Source: Nostoc sp. CHAB 5824 (GTDB taxonomy: Bacteria > Cyanobacteriota > Cyanobacteriia > Cyanobacteriales > Nostocaceae). From it: a DNA stretch of 64,000 bases. The stretch is from positions 1 to 64,000 of the forward strand of contig NZ_JAIVFT010000007.1 in NCBI RefSeq assembly GCF_020829665.1, read 5' to 3'. Shown here in pieces: positions 62,176 to 64,000 of this stretch. The notes under the pieces are model-generated. The model did not search any database, had not been told where the DNA came from, and was given only the letters and a program-made list of their open reading frames with translations. The stretch's first letter is position 1. Each line of letters starts with the position of its first letter. Both the position numbers and the translations under genes were made by a program.

Positions 62176-63399
62176 ATGAGGAAATTTCTAATTTCTGTTG
62201 AACAATTAGTTACAATTACTTTTTTGATGATCTATTCAGGAACTCCGCTAGATCCGTTGATGTCTAATGGCTTCACCATCAAAGAAAGTGATAGACTCAT
62301 CGCCCGATTGCTTTTCACTTCTACATATATAGTTAGCCTTTTCTTAATTACTTTACGTTGGAAGAAAGTTACTTACGTCTTTGGCAGAGATAAATTTATT
62401 TGGCTATTGCTCGGAGTTTGTGCACTTTCTAGTTTTTGGTCTTTAGATTCAGATACTACTCTACGTCGTGTTTTGGGTCTGGCAGGAACAATGCTTTTTG
62501 GGCTTTATTTAGCTTCACGCTATACTTTAAAAGAACAACTGAAGTTATGTGCATACATGCTTGGGATCTCAGCATTTATGTGTATATTATTTGCTGTACT
62601 AATTCCACAGTACGGGATTGGAAGCGCTGGAGATCCAACGGCTTGGCGAGGAATATATCCACAAAAGAATGTTCTTGGTAAGAGATTTGTACTTAGTGGA
62701 GCAATATTTTTATTCCTTGCCATGACTAATCGAGAAAATCGCTGGGTTTTATGGCTTGGCTATGTTACTTCTGGATTACTCATATTATTCTCAAAATCAA
62801 CAACATCTCTAGGGAATTTTATAATCATTACAGTTACTTTTCTTATATATTATCGAATTTTAACTTTAAAGTATAAAGTAATGATACCTGTTGTGACCTT
62901 GCTGTCAACAGTTGGCATAGCTTTTTATACTTGGTTTGTCTCACAAGCTGATACAATTTTAGGATCAGTAGGTAAGGACACAACACTTACTGGACGTGCA
63001 GAACTATGGCCTGCTGTGTTGGACATGATTGCGAAAAGACCGTGGCTAGGATATGGCTATGGAGCATTCTGGGACAAGAATAGTGAGTCTTCTATTGTTT
63101 TACAAACTGTACAATGGAATGCTCCTAATGCTCACAATGGTTTTTTGGATCTCTGGCTAGCGTTGGGTCTAATAGGAGTTTTAGTTTTTCTAATTGGGTT
63201 CGTTATTAATTTATTAAGAGCGATATATTTAATCCGATGGAATCAAACATCTGAAAATTTATGGCTTTTAGTTTATTTTACCTATATTATTTTTTCAAAT
63301 CTAACTGAAACTACATTATTAGAGCAAAATAGTCTGGAATGGATACTTTATGTATCAGCAATATTATCAAGCAAACTTTCTACACGCGCAAATCTGTAA
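62176..63399 (+). CDS. O-antigen ligase/polymerase (Wzy/WaaL family)
   Basis: The protein is about 407 residues with about ten membrane helices and the large periplasmic loop of the family. The motif region is GRAELWPAVLDMIAKRPWLG, then YGYGAFWDKN, then NAPNAHNGFLDLWLALGLIG; the His in AHNG is the conserved catalytic-region residue. It should polymerise repeat units delivered by the flippase. The start at 62176 (MRKFLISVEQ) is chosen; the frame extends 15 codons further through unconserved sequence. It is the last gene of the visible cluster. Confidence 0.9.
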   Translation: MRKFLISVEQLVTITFLMIYSGTPLDPLMSNGFTIKESDRLIARLLFTSTYIVSLFLITLRWKKVTYVFGRDKFIWLLLGVCALSSFWSLDSDTTLRRVLGLAGTMLFGLYLASRYTLKEQLKLCAYMLGISAFMCILFAVLIPQYGIGSAGDPTAWRGIYPQKNVLGKRFVLSGAIFLFLAMTNRENRWVLWLGYVTSGLLILFSKSTTSLGNFIIITVTFLIYYRILTLKYKVMIPVVTLLSTVGIAFYTWFVSQADTILGSVGKDTTLTGRAELWPAVLDMIAKRPWLGYGYGAFWDKNSESSIVLQTVQWNAPNAHNGFLDLWLALGLIGVLVFLIGFVINLLRAIYLIRWNQTSENLWLLVYFTYIIFSNLTETTLLEQNSLEWILYVSAILSSKLSTRANL

Positions 63400-64000
63400 A
63401 AATAAAATCAATAGCTCTGACTCTATCTAAGTATAGGGCTAGGGAGCATTTTGAATTTTGGAAAATTAATCAAACTTGAAATTGTGATTTTTTCGTTGAT
63501 ACATTAATCGAAGATAGACCAAGTTTTGATAAGTTACAGTTAATGTGTCGAATTAATAGTCTTAAGATTATCATATTAATTTATAACTTACTCCAGCATA
63601 GTACTATTTCGGGTTATGAGAAGCTTTTTGAAATTTTTAATTTAAAATGTAACTTTGAGCCTTTCTCTAATATCTAAGGTAATAACAAGTGTTTTTACTC
63701 TGTAGTTCTTAATGCACCTGACTTTCCCGTTTTTGCCGAATGCCCTAAATCCCAATTACCGTAGAGTAGAAAAACTACTTGATAGGGTACATGGGCGTCA
63801 TGGATGAACCAGAGAGAATTGATTATCTTCTGAGATAGGAGCCGACGGGCGACGCAGAATAGAGAAGCTCCTTGACTGGTAATATCAAGCTCCAAAACTG
63901 TTAGAGGCTTATGATTAAATTCGGCAAAACTAGTAGTTACTTTAAATTTCGGATAGAAACTAAATTTGTAACTTAGATAGTTTATACTATTGTCATAATT
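63400..64000. other. Right-end region with one uncertain minus-strand ORF
   Basis: There are about 600 bases after the polymerase gene. Between 63695 and 63895 a minus-strand frame of 66 codons (ITSQGASLFCVARRLLSQKI, then INSLWFIHDAHVPYQVVFLL) has protein-like composition but no recognisable family or start signal. It could be part of a dispersed repeat or a decayed gene. The rest is AT-rich and featureless to me. Confidence 0.4.

Noticed and set aside
1..64000. Possible CRISPR arrays suggested by several short direct repeats.
   Set aside because: All direct-repeat arrays seen are contiguous tandem units (7, 21, 39, 62 and 111 bp) without unique spacers, and no cas genes are present.

Overview
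The window looks like chromosomal DNA from a filamentous, heterocyst-type cyanobacterium (Nostoc/Anabaena group). The evidence is the many GCGATCGC (HIP1) octamers, the heptanucleotide tandem repeats and 'gcgtagcg' palindromic repeats typical of that group, and cyanobacterial genes such as gun4, a DUF3531 protein, DUF29 and PEP-CTERM proteins. I saw no rRNA, tRNA, CRISPR array or intact insertion sequence; the mobile DNA consists of MITE-like elements and dispersed palindromes. Everything here was read by eye, so family assignments are from motifs and no database search was run.

Layout. 0-6.4 kb: a LysR regulator diverging from a redox operon (DsbA/FrnE-like protein, FAD monooxygenase, thioredoxin-reductase-like protein lacking its cysteines), two small hypotheticals and an aldo/keto reductase. 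6.4-10.2 kb: a tandem repeat, a MITE, an exported charged LEA-like protein and dxs. 10.3-20.6 kb, all on the minus strand: a giant VWA/beta-propeller/helical-repeat protein, two near-identical lectin-like small proteins, a DUF2235 hydrolase, a cyclooxygenase-like haem dioxygenase and a catalase-related haemoprotein. The dioxygenase/catalase pair matches the Nostoc punctiforme linoleate 10S-dioxygenase and 10S-hydroperoxide lyase pair. The cluster around it is the strongest candidate for a little-described system: lipase-like enzyme, dioxygenase and lyase, plus surface-type or scaffold proteins.

21.8-37.3 kb: mostly housekeeping and signalling genes (mtnA, icd, gun4, two ABC ATPases, a lipoprotein Mn-type superoxide dismutase, a hybrid kinase with a receiver-kinase partner, rsmG, a TPR protein, DUF3531, Nudix), interrupted by MITEs. 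37.3-39.9 kb: a toxin/defence islet with a truncated RelE-like toxin behind its antitoxin, a hicAB pair whose hicA start codon is ATA, a macro-like/TIR fusion protein and a decayed copy of the 3' end of mfd. The intact mfd lies 3.8 kb further on, so two direct repeats bracket DUF29, ggt and a PEP-CTERM gene.

47.5-56.5 kb: a CNNM/CorC protein, a second aldo/keto reductase and a stand-alone two-module NRPS (A-PCP-C-A-PCP-TE) predicted to make a dipeptide. 57.7-63.4 kb: an AT-rich Wzx/Wzy-type exopolysaccharide cluster (phosphoglycosyltransferase, flippase, GT2, polymerase/ligase) with gene remnants at and near its edge. A recurring theme is dispersed repeats lying in frame inside coding sequences (mfd twice, an ABC ATPase, the NRPS linker, a signal peptide) or supplying start and stop regions.
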